DNA of 64,000 nt from Panicum virgatum (GCF_016808335.1 NC_053150.1:24138538-24202537); one strand, 5' to 3'; positions 44,421 to 56,766 are shown, counted from the first letter of the stretch. The notes: a model not told the origin generated them from the sequence alone. A program made the numbers and translations.

Positions 44421-47400
44421 ATGACAGGTGATGATGGATGTGGGGGTCATACTCCCAAGGACTTCAACGAGTGTGTTAGCCAAGAACAGCTAGATGATGC
44501 CAAGAGAGAGATGCACGAGGTCGTCACCAAGGCAGTCACCGAGGCGATCATAGGCCTCAAGCTTGGTGAAATCATTGAGAGGGTTGACAGGCGGATATCC
44601 ACGCTTACTGACAGGATCGATGTGCCGGAGGCTCGTCAACAGAACAATCAAGATGAGGACATGGTGTATGATGACAAGGGTAATATAGATGAAGCGGCCA
44701 CACGGGAAGCACGGCTACGCCGTCGTCTTCACCGCAATACACAAGGTATGGGTGGTACTCACAACCACAACCACAACCACCAGCAAGGTAATCAGAATCG
44801 TGTACCCGATGATCCTTATGCTAAGGTTAAGTTTACCATACCTTCCTTTTCGGGATATTATGATGCTGAGGGGTACCTTGATTGGGAGATGACAGTAGAG
44901 CAGAAATTTAGTGCACACCTTGTACCTGAGCAACATAGAGTTAGACAAGCCACTAGTGAGTTTAAAGATTTTGCTATTGTTTGGTGGACCGGTCTAATTG
45001 CTGAGGATGCTGCACCTACTACTTAGAATGATCTTAAGTCTGCTATGCGTGATAGATTTGTTCCCCCATCTTACCATAGAGATTTGCGCAAGAAATTGAT
45101 GCGCTTAGAACAGGGAGATAAAACCGTGCAGGATTATTATGGTGAGCTTCAAAAGGGTTTGATGCGTTGTGCCATAGTTGAGGGAACTGAGGATGCTATA
45201 TGTAGACTTTACTCGGCTTTGAGGCGTGACATTCAGGACATTGTTGATTACAAAGAATTTCACACTGTCAACCAGTTGTTTCAGTTTGCCATGCTTGCAG
45301 AGAAGGAGTTGTAGGGACGTGATTTGCAGAGCTGGAGCAAGGCCACCTACACCCCACGCTCGGCGCCGTCCTCGGGGCTGACCAAGCCTTCCTCTTTTCG
45401 ATCGCCCCCACCTACGAGCAACAAGCGACCAGCAGCTTCAGAAGCTGCCACAACGCCAAAACCATCTCCTGCGTGAACTTCAGACTCAGGTAAAAAGCTT
45501 TTGCAGGAGCCAGCCAAGAGTTCGTCCTCCGTGGCCTCGACGGGAGGCACGACCGTTCAGTGCCACCGCTGCCATGGATTTGGACATGTGCGGAAGGATT
45601 GCCCAAGTCAGCTGGCATACATTGCTACAGAAGACGGCTACATTAGTACCTCCGACATTGAAGATGATGAAGAAGAAGAAGCAGAAGAGGCTGCGGAGGC
45701 CGGCCATGTTCTGGGTAGCGAGAACACAGCAGCCTTCAGGAGCATCATTGTGAAGCGAGTGCTCAGCGTACAGGCACAACAACCAGAGAAGCTTCAACGC
45801 CATAATTTGTTCCAGATTTTCTTCGTCATCAACAATCGGCGAGCGCGTGTCATCATTGATGGAGGTAGTTGCAATAATTTGGTGAGTTCAGATTTGGTCA
45901 CCAAGCTTGGCTTGGCCACACGTCCACACCCCCATCCATATTATATTCAGTGGTTTAATGATGCGGGGAAGGCTAAGGTAACATAGTCTTGCAGAGTTTC
46001 TTTTTCCATTGGTTCATATGCTGATTCTGTAGATTGTGATGTTGTACCTATGGAGGCGTGTTCGCTTTTGTTGGGGCGACCTTGGGAATTTGATAATGAT
46101 GCTTTACACCATGGTAGAAGTAATACTTACACCTTCATGCATAAGGGAAAGAAAATTACTTTGCTTCCTATGACCCCTGCTGAAATTGTACAAGCTGAAA
46201 AAGAACGAGCTGCTACTTTGCATGAAACTAAATCTGAAAATCAGCAAGTTGCTAATTCTGTTTACCCACTTAAAAATGATAAGTCTGCACCTAGTTCCAA
46301 GACTGATGGGATTAAATTGAAGGGTGGAGTTTTACTTGCTAGAAAATGCGACCTTGCTCAAATTTCTGATGATGATGTTTGCTACACTTTGGTGTGCAAA
46401 CAAACACTGTTTTCCCTTGATGATGATGTTAGCTCGATACCTCCTGTTGTCGCTAACCTTTTGCAGGAGTTTGAGGACATTTTTCCAGCTGAGATACCTC
46501 CCGAACTGCCACCTATGAGGGGAATTGAGCATCAGATCGACTTGATTCCGGGAGCGACTTTGCCTAACCGAGCTGCTTATCGAACCAACCCCGACAAGAC
46601 TAAGGAAATTCAGCGCCAAGTCCAAGAGCTTTTGGACCGCGGGTATGTACGTAAAAGCCTTAGTCCTTGTGCCGTTCCTGTGCTTTTGGTTCCTAAGAAA
46701 GATGGTACTTGGCGTATGTGTGTTGATTGTAGAGCCATAAATAACATTACCATTCGATATCGCCATCCTATTCCTAGACTTGATGATATGCTTGATGAGT
46801 TGTGTGGCGCTATAATTTTTACAAAGATTGACTTGCATAGTGGTTACCACCAAATTAGAATGAAACTTGGAGATGAATGGAAAACAGCTTTTAAGACTAA
46901 ATTCGGCTTGTATGAGTGGTTAGTAATGCCTTTTGGTTTGACTAATGCACCAAGTACTTTCATGCGACTAATGAATGAAGTTTTAAGAGCTTTTATTGGA
47001 CGATTTGTGGTGGTTTACTTTGATGATATCTTGATTTACAGCAAGTCTTTGGATGAACATATGGATCACTTACGTGCTGTTTTTAATGCTTTACGTGATG
47101 CACGTTTATTTGGTAACCTTGACAAGTGCACCTTTTGCACGGATCGAGTTTCTTTTCTTGGCTATGTTGTTACTCCACAAGGAATTGAGGTGGATGAGAC
47201 TAAAATTGAAGCCATAAAGAGCTGGCCGGTTCCCCAGACCATCACACAGGTGAGGAGTTTTCTTGGTCTTGCAGGATTTTATCGCCGCTTTGTCAAAGAT
47301 TTCAACACCATTGCTGCGCCGCTGCACGAGTTGACAAAGAAGGGTGTGGTGTTCTGTTGGGGAAAGGCACATGAGGAGTCCTTTTGCACTTTGAAGGACA

Positions 47401-49160
47401 AGCTTACACATGCTCCTTTGCTGCAACTTCCAAATTTCGGTAAGACTTTTGAGCTTGAATGCGATGCTAGTGGAGTTGGCATTGGAGGTGTCTTGATGCA
47501 AGAAGGTAAACCCATTGCTTACTTTAGCGAGAAATTGCATGGCCCTGGTTTGAATTACTCTACGTATGATAAAGAATTGTATGCACTTGTACGTTCTTTA
47601 GAGATGTGGCGTCATTATTTATGGCCTAAGGAATTTGTTATTCATTCCGATCATGAATCGCTTAAGTATCTTCGTTCTCAAAATAATCTGAATCGTAGAC
47701 ATGCTAAGTGGGTTGAATTTATTGAATCTTTTCCTTATATTATCAAACACAAGAAAGGGAAGGATAATGTGATTGTCGATGCATTGTCTAGACGTTATAC
47801 TATGCTGTCCCAACTTGATTGTCGGATTTTTGGGCTTGAATCGATCAAAGAACAATATGCGCTAGACCCTGATTTTAAAGATGTGTTGCTGAATTGTAAA
47901 GAGGGACGTACATGGAACAAGTTTGTGATAAATGATGGATTTGTGTTTAGAGCTAACCGCATATGCATCCCAGTTGGTTCCGTTCGTCTTTTGTTGATGC
48001 AGGAAGCGCATGGAGGAGGTTTGATGGGACATTTTGGTGCGAAGAAGACGGAGGATGTTTTGGCCACACACTTCTTTTGGCCAAGGATGAGGAGAGACGT
48101 TGAGCGGTTCATGGGTCGCTGTAATACATGTCAAAAAGCTAAGTCGCGCTTGAACCCACATGGTTTGTATATGCCTCTTCCTATTCCTTCGGTTCCGTGG
48201 GCAGATATTTCTATGGACTTTGTTTTGGGATTGCCTCGGACGAAGAGGGGGAGTGATAGCGTTTTTGTTGTGGTCGATCGTTTTTCCAAGAAGGCACATT
48301 TTATACCTTGTCATAAAACAGATGATGCCATTCATATTGCTAACCTCTTTTTCAAAGAGATTGTTCGCTTGCACGGTATGCCTTCTACTATTGTTTCAGA
48401 TCGTGATGCAAAATTCTTGAGTCATTTTTGGCGCACGCTATGGAACAAATTGGGGACAAATTTGCTGTTTTCTACAACATGTCATCCCCAAACTGATTGA
48501 CAAACAGAGGTGGTGAATAGAACATTGTCTACAATGCTGCGAGCAATATTGAAACAAAATTTGAAGATGTGGGACGAGTGTTTGCCGCATGTGGAGTTTG
48601 CGGAACACTCCACCACCAAGGTAAGTCCTTTTCAGGTAGTGTATGGTTTTAACCCTCGTGCTCCCATTGATCTTTTGCCTCTACCTACTACTGAGCGTGT
48701 ACATAGTGATGCTAAGGAGCGTGCTGATTTTATTTTAAAATTGCATGTTTCAACTAAAGAGAACATTGAAAAGATGTCTGAGAAATATAGAATTGCTGGT
48801 AGTCAAGGTAGAAAGGAAGTTAAACTTGAACCGGGTGATTTAGTATGCTTGCATTTGAGAAAAGAAAGATTTCCAGATTTGAGAAAGTCTAAATTGATGC
48901 CACGTGCTGCTGGACCATATAAAATTTTGGAAAAGATTAATGATAATGCATATAAACTTGAGTTGCCTCCCGAGTTTGGGGTTAGTCCCACCTTTAACAT
49001 TTCAGATTTGAGGCCATATTTGGGAGAAGAAAATGAGCTTGAGTCGAGGACGACTCCAATTCAAGAGGGGGAGGATGATGAGGACATCACTCCTACGGAT
49101 ACAAACGACACTCCTCAATATGATATACAAGGTCCTATTACTCGCGCACGTGCTCGATAA
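44421..49160 (+). pseudogene. gag-pol of the CRM element, one frame with five stops
   Basis: One reading frame of about 1,580 codons with no frameshift. Stops: 45024 (TAG), 45312 (TAG), 45474 (TGA), 45984 (TAG), 48498 (TGA). Domains in order: gag (FSGYYDAEGYLDWEMTVEQ), CCHC (CHRCHGFGHVRKDC), protease (IIDGGSCNNLVS), RT ([11 protein letters not shown]), RNase H ([11 protein letters not shown]), integrase zinc part ([11 protein letters not shown] ... CNTCQKAKS), integrase core, and a C-terminal tail (ESRTTPIQEGEDDED). The last 28 codons (ITPTDTNDTPQYDIQGP to RARAR) lie in the 3' LTR. Four stops fit C-to-T or G-to-A change; the last, in HPQTD*QTE, would need a transversion from Gly or a change from Arg. 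Confidence 0.88.
49064..49075 (+). other. Polypurine tract of the CRM element
   Basis: AGAGGGGGAGGA directly before the LTR start TGATGAGG. It is also coding (the acidic tail of integrase). Confidence 0.85.
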
Positions 49161-50002
49161 TTGAACTTACAGGTGAGCTTGTTCCAAAGTAATGTTTATT
49201 GTGAATCTGAGAATAGATTGCTACCTAATGACTTAATTGTACTTAGGAACAAAAGAGATGACCAGAAAGGGCGTGGAGAAGGCCTTGGAGGCGTGGAGGA
49301 CCAGCAAGGACGTCCGGATCAAGATGGAGGCCCAAACCGATTCGACTTCGTTTTAGTTTCGGACTCCGGGAACAGGCTGCACTAAAACGGACGCCCAGGT
49401 TGCATACGAAGTCGGATTTGGGCGCACTTAATATGGATGGAAAAATAATTTCAAGACGCTTTTGATGGATCTAGTCTCAGGCCCAAATTCATCCGGAGTC
49501 GACGGGAATCATCTGTGGAAACTGACATCCAGAATCTATTCCGGTGCTGCGACACTATTTTTGGGCCGATGGCCCATGTATCGTGTTGGAGCCCAATAGG
49601 GGCGCGTCCAGGAGGTTTTGCATGACCTAAACCTTTATTAGCAGCTGCCACTGCCATCGTGAGACTTGGGTTTTGCTTAGATTCATTCTGTCAAGAACAG
49701 TTGTCGTCGTTCATCGGTTTGTGAAACCCCAACTCGTGAGATTAATCATTGATCTGCAGAGTCACTTCATTTGAGCTGCGTTTCTTTCGAGTTCTTGCTT
49801 GTGTTCTTCGTTGCGCTTGCAGGGATTAGCCTTCTTGGCGAGGTCAACCGGGTTGTGACACGGTTGATAACCAGAGGAGTTGTGGTGCTAAGATTGCTGG
49901 ATTCGGGTCTTAGGATCTGAAGCCGGATCGGTGTGTCTCACTCCGCCTACAACGAGAGTTATCCAGAACCTGATGGAAGATCGGGAACCCACGTCCCCAT
50001 TA
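49076..50002 (+). repeat. 3' LTR of the CRM element
   Basis: 927 bp. The first 85 bp encode the integrase C-terminus. The Tat polyprotein resumes at 50008 after the target copy. Confidence 0.9.
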
Positions 50003-50007
50003 TTTTC

Positions 50008-51884
50008 CCTTCGGGACATGTTTGAAAACAGTGAAGCCTCAGGAAGAATTGGAAAATGGGCAACGTAGCTGGCATCGCACACCATTGATTTTGTTCTGCG
50101 AAGTGCAATCAAGTCCCAGGTCCTAGCAGACTTCATCGCTGACTGGACACCATCAGCATCTTCGCAGAACCCTCTGGTCATTGAAGCAATCTGGAATCTA
50201 GAATGTGATGGAGCCTACTGCAAAAATGGCTCCGGCGCTTCGGCAATTCTGACAGCACCTTCGGGAACTCAACTCAAGTATGCAGCAAGGTTGGATTTTC
50301 CAGGATGCACAAACAATGTCGCTGAATATGAAGGCTTGCTTCTAGGCCTTCAAAAGGCACGAGCACTTGGAGCAAGGAGGCTGTCTATCAAGTCCGACTC
50401 CGAGCTCATCACCAACCACATTGGTAAATCATACAGAGCACTCAAACCAGAACTAGCGGAGTATCTGGCAGTAGTCTACAGCATGGAAAAATACTTTTTT
50501 GGGTTTCAGTGTGAGAAGTTTCCCTAGACTACAGAACAAACAGGCAGATGTCTTGGCGAAGGCCGCAGCAGAAAATGATCCATTGTCTCCGGATGTGTTT
50601 TTTGAAACACTCAGGAGTGGCTCAATAAATTGTGCCGAAGAGCCAGCGAAATTTGTCAATGCAATTTCGAGCAAAGACTGGAGATCAACGATAATGGCTT
50701 ACCTTCGGGGACACTTTGTTCCGGAGGATGAGAAAGATGAAAAAAGACTTGCCCTTCGAGCGTGAAACTACTCAATCGTCAACGACACGTTGTATCGAGG
50801 GGGTGTTTGTGCACCTTTGCTAAAATGCATCTCGCAAGCCGAAGGCAAACAATTGCTGCAAGAAATACACACACCCATGTGTTCTTCGCACATCGGAACA
50901 AGGGCTCTGGTGGGAAAAGCATTACGCGAAGGGTTTTATTGGCCTTCGGCCGTGGTGGACGCCCATGAAATTGTACGCACGTGCCCAAATTGTCAGAAGC
51001 ACGCACATTATAGCAAGTTCCCACCCGAAGAAGTCCACCTCATACCCCTGGTCTGGCCCCTCGCAGGGTGGGGCATCGATATTGTGGGTCCCCTGCAAAC
51101 AGCTCCAGGCAACTTCAAGTATGTGGCAGTCGCTGTAGAGTACTTCTCAAAGTGGATCGAAGCCAAGGCGCTTCGCGATATCACGGCCGCCACCCTGCAG
51201 AAATTTTTCTGGCAGAATATTGTATGCCGCTTCGGCGTACCCAAAGAAGTCACAGTAGGCAATGGCAAACAGTTTGACTGTACCACATTCAGAGAATTCT
51301 GTCAACAATTGGGCACCAAGTTGCGTTTCGCCTCAGTGTACCATCCGCAGTCAAATGGGGCAGTAGAAAGAGCAAACGGAATCATCTTCTCCAGAATCAA
51401 AAAGAACATCACAGAACAGCCAAAGGGCAAGTGGGTTGATGAGCTACCAAAAGTAATCTGGTCTCATAACACGATGGAGTCAAGGGCCACAAAATTCACT
51501 CCCTTCAAGCTCCTCTATGGCGAAGAGGCCATGACACCAGAAGAACTTCACCATGGGTCTTACAGAACCGAAGCACTTGACGAAGACATCAAGCCAACAA
51601 TCGATACGATCGAAGCTATCAAAACACAAGCAGCAATCAACCTTGGTAGGTACCAGGAGGAAACCCGAAGGTGGCACAACAAGAAGGTGAGACCTTGGGA
51701 AATCAAGGAGGGCGATCTCGTCCTTCGCCGTATCCCGAAGAGCAAGCAACAAGGAAAAATGTACAGCAAATGGGAAGGACCGTTCCTGGTCACTTCGATG
51801 GCAAGACCCGAGGCTTGTAGGCTTCGCACACTTGAAGGAGTCGAAGAGTCGTACTCCTGGAACAAAAACATGCTTCAGCGCTAA
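50008..51884 (+). pseudogene. RNase H2 and integrase of the Tat element
   Basis: It resumes with LRDMFENSEASGRIGKW, then a stop at 50069. The second RNase H follows (ECDGAYCKNGSGASAIL, NNVAEYEGLLLGLQKA). A frameshift occurs near 50500 and a TGA at 50762. The integrase (50765-51884) has the zinc part (HTPMCSSHIG ... CPNCQKHA) and core (WGIDIVGPL, GAVERANG). The second catalytic aspartate is replaced: TVGNGKQFD where the family has DNG. The frame ends SYSWNKNMLQR at 51884. Broken. Confidence 0.88.
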
Positions 51885-52299
51885 TATGTCTAGTCTCTTG
51901 CCATTTTTCCTTTTTGTAATAAATTGTAATCTTATTTCAGCATTAGCTTGAACAGTGTATTTAAGGGCCTGTACTCTTTTCCTCATAGGGGAAGCCTTCG
52001 CGCAATTGCTGTGATTGCTGAAGGTGTGAGGTTTTTAATGAGGCAGCAACCCTATGTAACCCCTTATGAAATATAAACAAGGTCCCCATAAACAGCTAGC
52101 ATTTGAGAAGGCACCAAAGCATCTATCCCCCTTCGTCGCAGCGAAGGGGGGAGTCATCGGTGTATTGTGCATGTTTAACACTTCGAGAAATGAGCCCAGG
52201 GCTCGCAAAGCTAAACGGCCCGCTACACCCTTGGGCCTCAGTTCTTATTTTTTTCCCAGTCGAAAAGACCTTCCGCGCAGAGCGCCGAAGGCATTAAAA
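51885..52299 (+). other. Start of the 3' region of the Tat element
   Basis: Non-coding, with CTTCG/CGAAG-rich segments. No supported ORF. Confidence 0.5.
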
Positions 52300-52740
52300 G
52301 CCCCTCCGCGCCAAAGCGCCGAGGGCAGGAAATGTCCTATCGTGCAAAAGCCGAAGGCCCAGGGCTTGCCTAAGTGTGCTAAAGAACCGAAGGCCCCCTA
52401 CAAATGAAAGTCCCTCTTCGCCAAGTCAGCGAGGGCACGAAAAGTCCTATTGAGCGAAAGCCGAAGGCCCAGGGCTTGCCTAAGCGTGCTAAAGAGCCGT
52501 AGGCCCCCTACAAAGAAAAGCCCCTCCGCACTAAAGCACCGAGGGTAGGAAATGTCCTATCGTGCGATAGCCGAAGGACCAGGGCTTGCCTATGCGTGCT
52601 AAAGAGCCGAAGGCCCCCTACAAATAAAAATCCCTCTTCGCCAAGTCGGCAAGGGCATGGAAAGTCCTTTAGTGCGAAAGCCGAAGGCTAGGACCACCTA
52701 AGCGCGCAAAAGTGCCGAAGGTCCCCATATCAAAAGCCTT
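52300..52740. repeat. Four tandem units of about 110 bp
   Basis: CCGAAGG(CCC)AGGGCTTGCC recurs at 52351, 52462, 52571 and, degraded, 52681, with CGCCAAGTCGGCGAGGGC-type segments between. Unit length is 109-111 bp. Confidence 0.85.
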
Positions 52741-52799
52741 TCGGAACTTAGTTCTGAAGGCAATTGTAATTTGATCAATGGAAGTAGCGTGCCCCACTC

Positions 52800-53180
52800 C
52801 TCCAAGAACGCAAGGGGGGGGGAGGGGTGGCGCTTTGCGAACAAACACGTTGCATACTTGCAGTCATGAGTCACCCCAAGAAGCAAATAGGGATGGCGCT
52901 TCGCCACTAATTTAAGGCTTCGCCAATTTAATGTCCCTCCAATGACGCAAAAGGGGGGTGGCGCTTAGCAAACGAAATAAAGTGCGTCCTCGAAGGGACA
53001 AACAAGCTGTCAGCACAAAAAGAACACAAAGGTGCCTTCGTGTAGCTGAAGACCCTTTTTTCACATAAAGAGTCGCGCTCCAAGGACGCAAAAGGGGGGG
53101 GGGGTGGCGCTTCGCAAATAAAATACAATGCGTCCTCGGAGGATCGAAAAATTCCATTGTTAGGGGTGGCGCTTCGAAAT
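52800..53180. repeat. Recurrent G-run plus GGCGCTTCGC modules
   Basis: ACGCAA followed by a G run and TGGCGCTT(C/A)GC occurs at 52806, 52944 and 53095, with a shorter form at 53160. Spacing is about 140-150 bp. Each G run resembles a polypurine tract. Confidence 0.75.
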
Positions 53181-53269
53181 CAGAAATTACACACAGGACC
53201 TTCGACCAATATTACACAGTGGTTTATCTTTACAACGGAACATAAAAATTACCTAGGGCCTTCACCCAT

Positions 53270-53840
53270 TCACTCCGACATTACAACAGATTCTTCCTCT
53301 TCAAATATAATGCGGTCCAACTCGTCAATGACTTCGTGGACCGTGATGTCTAATATCTCTTTGGCCAGACTTCGGAGATATGCTTCGAATCTTGACCCTG
53401 CAATAAATGATGGCTCCCATCAGTCGCCTTGAACGAAGGCACCATCTTTTTTGTACATGAAGCAATAGTCCCTGTGGAATTCCTCCACGGGCTCCGCCTT
53501 TGGCTCAAGCAGCCCAGCAGGTGGCGAGTATTGAACATCATTATTCAACATACGCTTGACTTCGTGACGAATAAAATGATCGCGAAGAATCTCGCGATGC
53601 TTGTCCGCGTCACATGTAAAATTATCAAAAAAATGCATCAACTATGCGTTGCGCTGGTTATAAGCACGTTCTTTGATCAACCAGAACTCAGCGAAGGTCA
53701 GCCAAGGCCTGTTCGTATTGAACTTGCGCCACATAGCGCCAGAAATAACAAAGTTCCCACGTCTCATCCGTAAGGGCAATATACCTTCGGTGATCCGCGC
53801 AGGTTCCGAGCAGGGTCCTGCGCAGTCAACGAAGGCATTA
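53270..53840 (-). pseudogene. Second antisense reading frame of the Tat element
   Basis: One frame on minus, from about 53840 to TGA at 53272-53270, with stops at 53642 and 53420. It reads WRKFNTNRPWLTFAEFWLI, HFFDNFTCDADKHREILRD, EFHRDYCFMYKKDGAF and ends in an acidic tail (DRIIFEEEESVVMSE). It has no ATG; a CAG acceptor (GACTGCGCAG) near its start suggests it is a 3' exon of the antisense gene. I recognise no domain. Amino-acid-like composition over about 190 codons argues that it is real but decayed. Confidence 0.5.
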
Positions 53841-53889
53841 ATCAAGAGTTATGATTACATTCCACAACAAAACACATCTCTCAAAAGGC

Positions 53890-56631
53890 TCACACCTCCC
53901 CAATGTCTTCGCCCATGCCAGCTCCAGCCTCACCTTCGGCGTCTCCACCATCGTTGGATGGAGAGCTTCTCCTCAGGTTCAACACTTCGGTGGCCCACCC
54001 CGTAGCCTTCTCTTGCAGCTAAACACAGCGGATGTCAGCCCTGAGTGGAAAGAGCCAAAGACAACAACGAACGAATAGTGGACCTACCTGAGCCTTCATG
54101 CGTTCTCCTTCATGCGCTACAAGCTCTCACCCCTTCTCTTGGAAGAATGTTGCCATGAAATTCTTGGCGATATTGCGGGGAAGAGCCGCTAGCGCCTCCG
54201 GCTTCGCCTCATCAGTGGACAGCCACTTCACGGCGGGATCGCGAAGGGTGCGAAGTCTTGTCTTCGACCCAGCGGCTTCGCCACCTGTCGGGGCTTCGAG
54301 CAGAGAGCAGACCGCGGCTATGAGCGAGTGGGCTACGACACCGGCGTTCAGCTCACCGAAGAACTGGTTGCCACAATCGGTCATGGCCACGCAGCAGCGC
54401 AGCCAACGGAAGAGCTCGACGAGCTCCACGGAGTTTGCGTCTTCGCCATCCAGTGGCGGGGCTTTAATGCGGAAGCACTCTAGAAGACTGTGCACCTCGC
54501 TCTAAAGGGGGACGGCCTCGTTGGTAACAGCTTACTGGAAGGCCTTAACCAGCTCTTCAACGCTCTTGCGGTGTTCTTTGGCTATTTTGACGGCGTCTTC
54601 GGCAGCTTTTGCCCGGTCGCACGCCTCATCAAGTTGCTTTATAGAGGTCTCCGCCCTAATGCGCATAGAGGCCAGTGATGCTTCGAGATCTTTCTTCTAC
54701 TTTTGTAAGACGGTGACCATCTCTTCGAGCTCCGCAACACGCGTTGAGGCCCCAGCCTCGACCTCCAGCTGCCTTCGGGCGTAGCGGGCAACCACAAAGG
54801 ACTTGAAAGCAAGGTCCTTCGCGCACTGCAGGGCATTGGCTGCCCCGATGTTGATCAGTCTCTTCTCCATCAGCGAGAAGCAGAAGGACCCCCCCCGGCC
54901 TCCGCCAGGAACTCACATTCCCGGTTGCGGCTCTCGAAGCAGAGGCTGCCGATGACTTGACCCCCAATGAGTTTAGTTCCCGAGGCGCCAAGGACCTCAG
55001 CCACCTCACGGGGATCAGCATTGCCAATAAGGTAGCCCCTGCTGTCTCCCGAAGAGCCTGAGCTCGCACTCGAGGTAGAGACGGCAGCCTTCTCTGGAGC
55101 GTCACCCGAAGGCTTGCCTTCGCCGTCGTTGCCGGACGCTGAAGAAGACTCGGAATCTTCTCGGACATTGGCCTCGGCAGCAGCGCCTGTAGGGGGCGCA
55201 TCAGGGGTCATCGTGGGCGGTCGGGACTCAACTTGGATGGGGGAGGCATTGTGCCCCTCGTCATCATCGCTTTCTTCTGCCATCGCACTATACTCCAGCG
55301 TGGGCGCACGTCTCACGGCGATGGGAGCCACCGCAATCGGAGTGGGAATAGTCGTAGATTGACGAGGAGGCTCTTCGTGATGCTCCTCTTCCTTCATGTC
55401 ATCTTCGGAGTCGCCCTTCGACTGGAGCGGCTCCGAGCTGAAGATAGAGTCCAGAAGCTTCGGACGCTTCGGCGCACTCGCGTCAGCGGCTTTTCCTCTC
55501 CGTTTCTTCTTTTCAAGGGCACTAGTGGCGCCCGCACCACCAGCGGCTTTCTGCTGCTTCTTTTCTTCGGCCTCCGCTAGCACCGTCTCGGCTTTGCGGC
55601 GGGGAGGATTAATTCTGAAGAAGCTAAAAACTCGGTGCCACCTAGTGCCACCAAGCTTCTCCATCAATTGCTTGTACTGAACATTGCCCACAGGGCCAAC
55701 GAATTTGTCAGCGGCAGCCTCGATGGCCTTCAGATTAACGTCTGTAAGCAAAGTCGAAGACTTGATAAAAAAAACATGCACCTTCGCGGCGGAGGCCAAA
55801 GCACTCCGTAAAGTCAGGCATCATAATGCCTTCAATCCACTTCTCTTTGGGCGCCCAGGAGCTGACCGCCCACCCCTCCCGGACGGTGAAGCACTGGCAT
55901 GCCGAGAACTCTTCAACGAGATCTCGGGTGCTGAAGCTCTTCACCACCACCTGCAACAACGCCACAAAAGCATTAGCCTCCACAGTGTCCGGCGGTGCAA
56001 CCACTGGGGTCTTCGGAAGAAGAGGAATCTTCTCAACCCACAGGAAGCTAGAGTTCATCTCTATGTCCAGGTGAATCTTGTGATGGAACCAGGAGTTGGT
56101 CCATTCCACAGGCCATTTGTTCCGGTACGCCTGAATGGGGCTCGGGGCTGTCTGCCTAAACGCGAAGGTGTAGCACCCGTACTGGGGCTCCACGTCGCCA
56201 CTGCTGCCGCCCTTTTTGGTCACGATGATGGTCTTCGACTAGTAGTGGATGTCAAAGACGCGCGCGAAGGCTTCGGCGGTGGGCTCAACCCTGCCTGTCT
56301 TCGCAAGCCACATGAAGAGGTTAAGCCTGACGAAGGAGATGGGCGTCATCTGGTGGAGGTAGACCGTGAACAGTCGGAAGATGTCCACGATCACTGGGTC
56401 CAGCGGAAAGCGAAGGCCAGCAGTGAAGAAGTCGCGGAACACCACCACTTCGTCCGGCTCGGGCCGCGCCGAGGCCTGGTCAAAAGGCGGAGCCCGCACT
56501 TGGCTGCGGTCAACCAAACCGTGAAGGATCATCCCTTCGAGGACTTCGGGGGGCACATGGTTGTAACCCAAGGCACGAGTGAGAGGCGTCTTCTCAGTCG
56601 TGCAAGGCGCCATCTCTTCGAGAGAAGCCAT
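53890..56631 (-). pseudogene. Antisense gene of the Tat element (putative gypsy-type transposon protein family)
   Basis: ATG at 56631. The N-terminal part (NHVPPEVLEGMILHG, VVFRDFFTAGLRFPLDP, IFRLFTVYLHQMTPISFVRL) matches the plant family called putative gypsy type transposon (Pfam Transposase_28, from memory). Then come a Ser/Glu-rich variable region (55600-55000), a coiled coil (about 54800-54520), a conserved C-terminal part (CFRIKAPPLDGEDAN, MTDCGNQFFGELNAG) and, after a 69-nt intron (54087-54019, CAG|GTAGG ... GTTTAG|CTG), a final exon ending at 53890. Stops at 56239, about 54700, about 54530, about 54510 and 54127 and frameshifts at a T8 run (55768 area) and a G8 run (54890 area) break it. 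It is transcribed, if at all, against the retrotransposon. The role is unknown. Confidence 0.75.
54019..54087 (-). other. Intron of the antisense gene
   Basis: Donor GCTCAG|GTAGGT, acceptor GTGTTTAG|CTGCAAG. 69 nt. The flanking frames join in phase (ERMKAQ to LQEKATGWA). Confidence 0.65.
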
Positions 56632-56750
56632 CGTGAAGACACAACGAAGGACGGGAGGCGAAGGGCAGTGGAAAACAGAGAGAGCAAAGAGAGAAGGGCA
56701 AATGCAAGGAAAGCTCGCGCGTCAAGGCTCGCTCGACCCCCCCCCCCCAC

Positions 56751-56766
56751 CGGTCCTTTTATAGCC
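56751..56766 (-). promoter_or_regulatory. TATA box of the antisense gene
   Basis: Minus strand GGCTATAAAAGGACCG, 126 bp before the ATG at 56631. This is a near-consensus plant TATA box in a GC-rich context. Confidence 0.65.

Larger units (their letters stand above)
43060..50002 (+). mobile_element. CRM-clade chromovirus (element 6)
   Basis: Two LTRs of exactly 927 bp (43060-43986 and 49076-50002), with target copies TTTTC at 43055-43059 and 50003-50007. One gag-pol frame, polypurine tract AGAGGGGGAGGA just before the 3' LTR. The coding frame runs 85 bp into the 3' LTR, a known trait of centromeric-retrotransposon (CRM) elements, and the integrase ([28 protein letters not shown]) is of that type. 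LTR termini are TGATG ... CATTA. Confidence 0.9.

Noticed and set aside
53408..53437. 30-nt GC-AG intron in the second antisense frame
   Set aside because: Too short for a plant intron; the frame simply continues through a TGA stop.
55753..55797. 45-nt intron joining the two halves of the antisense gene
   Set aside because: Below the usual minimum for plant introns; a one-base change in the T8 run explains the frame break.
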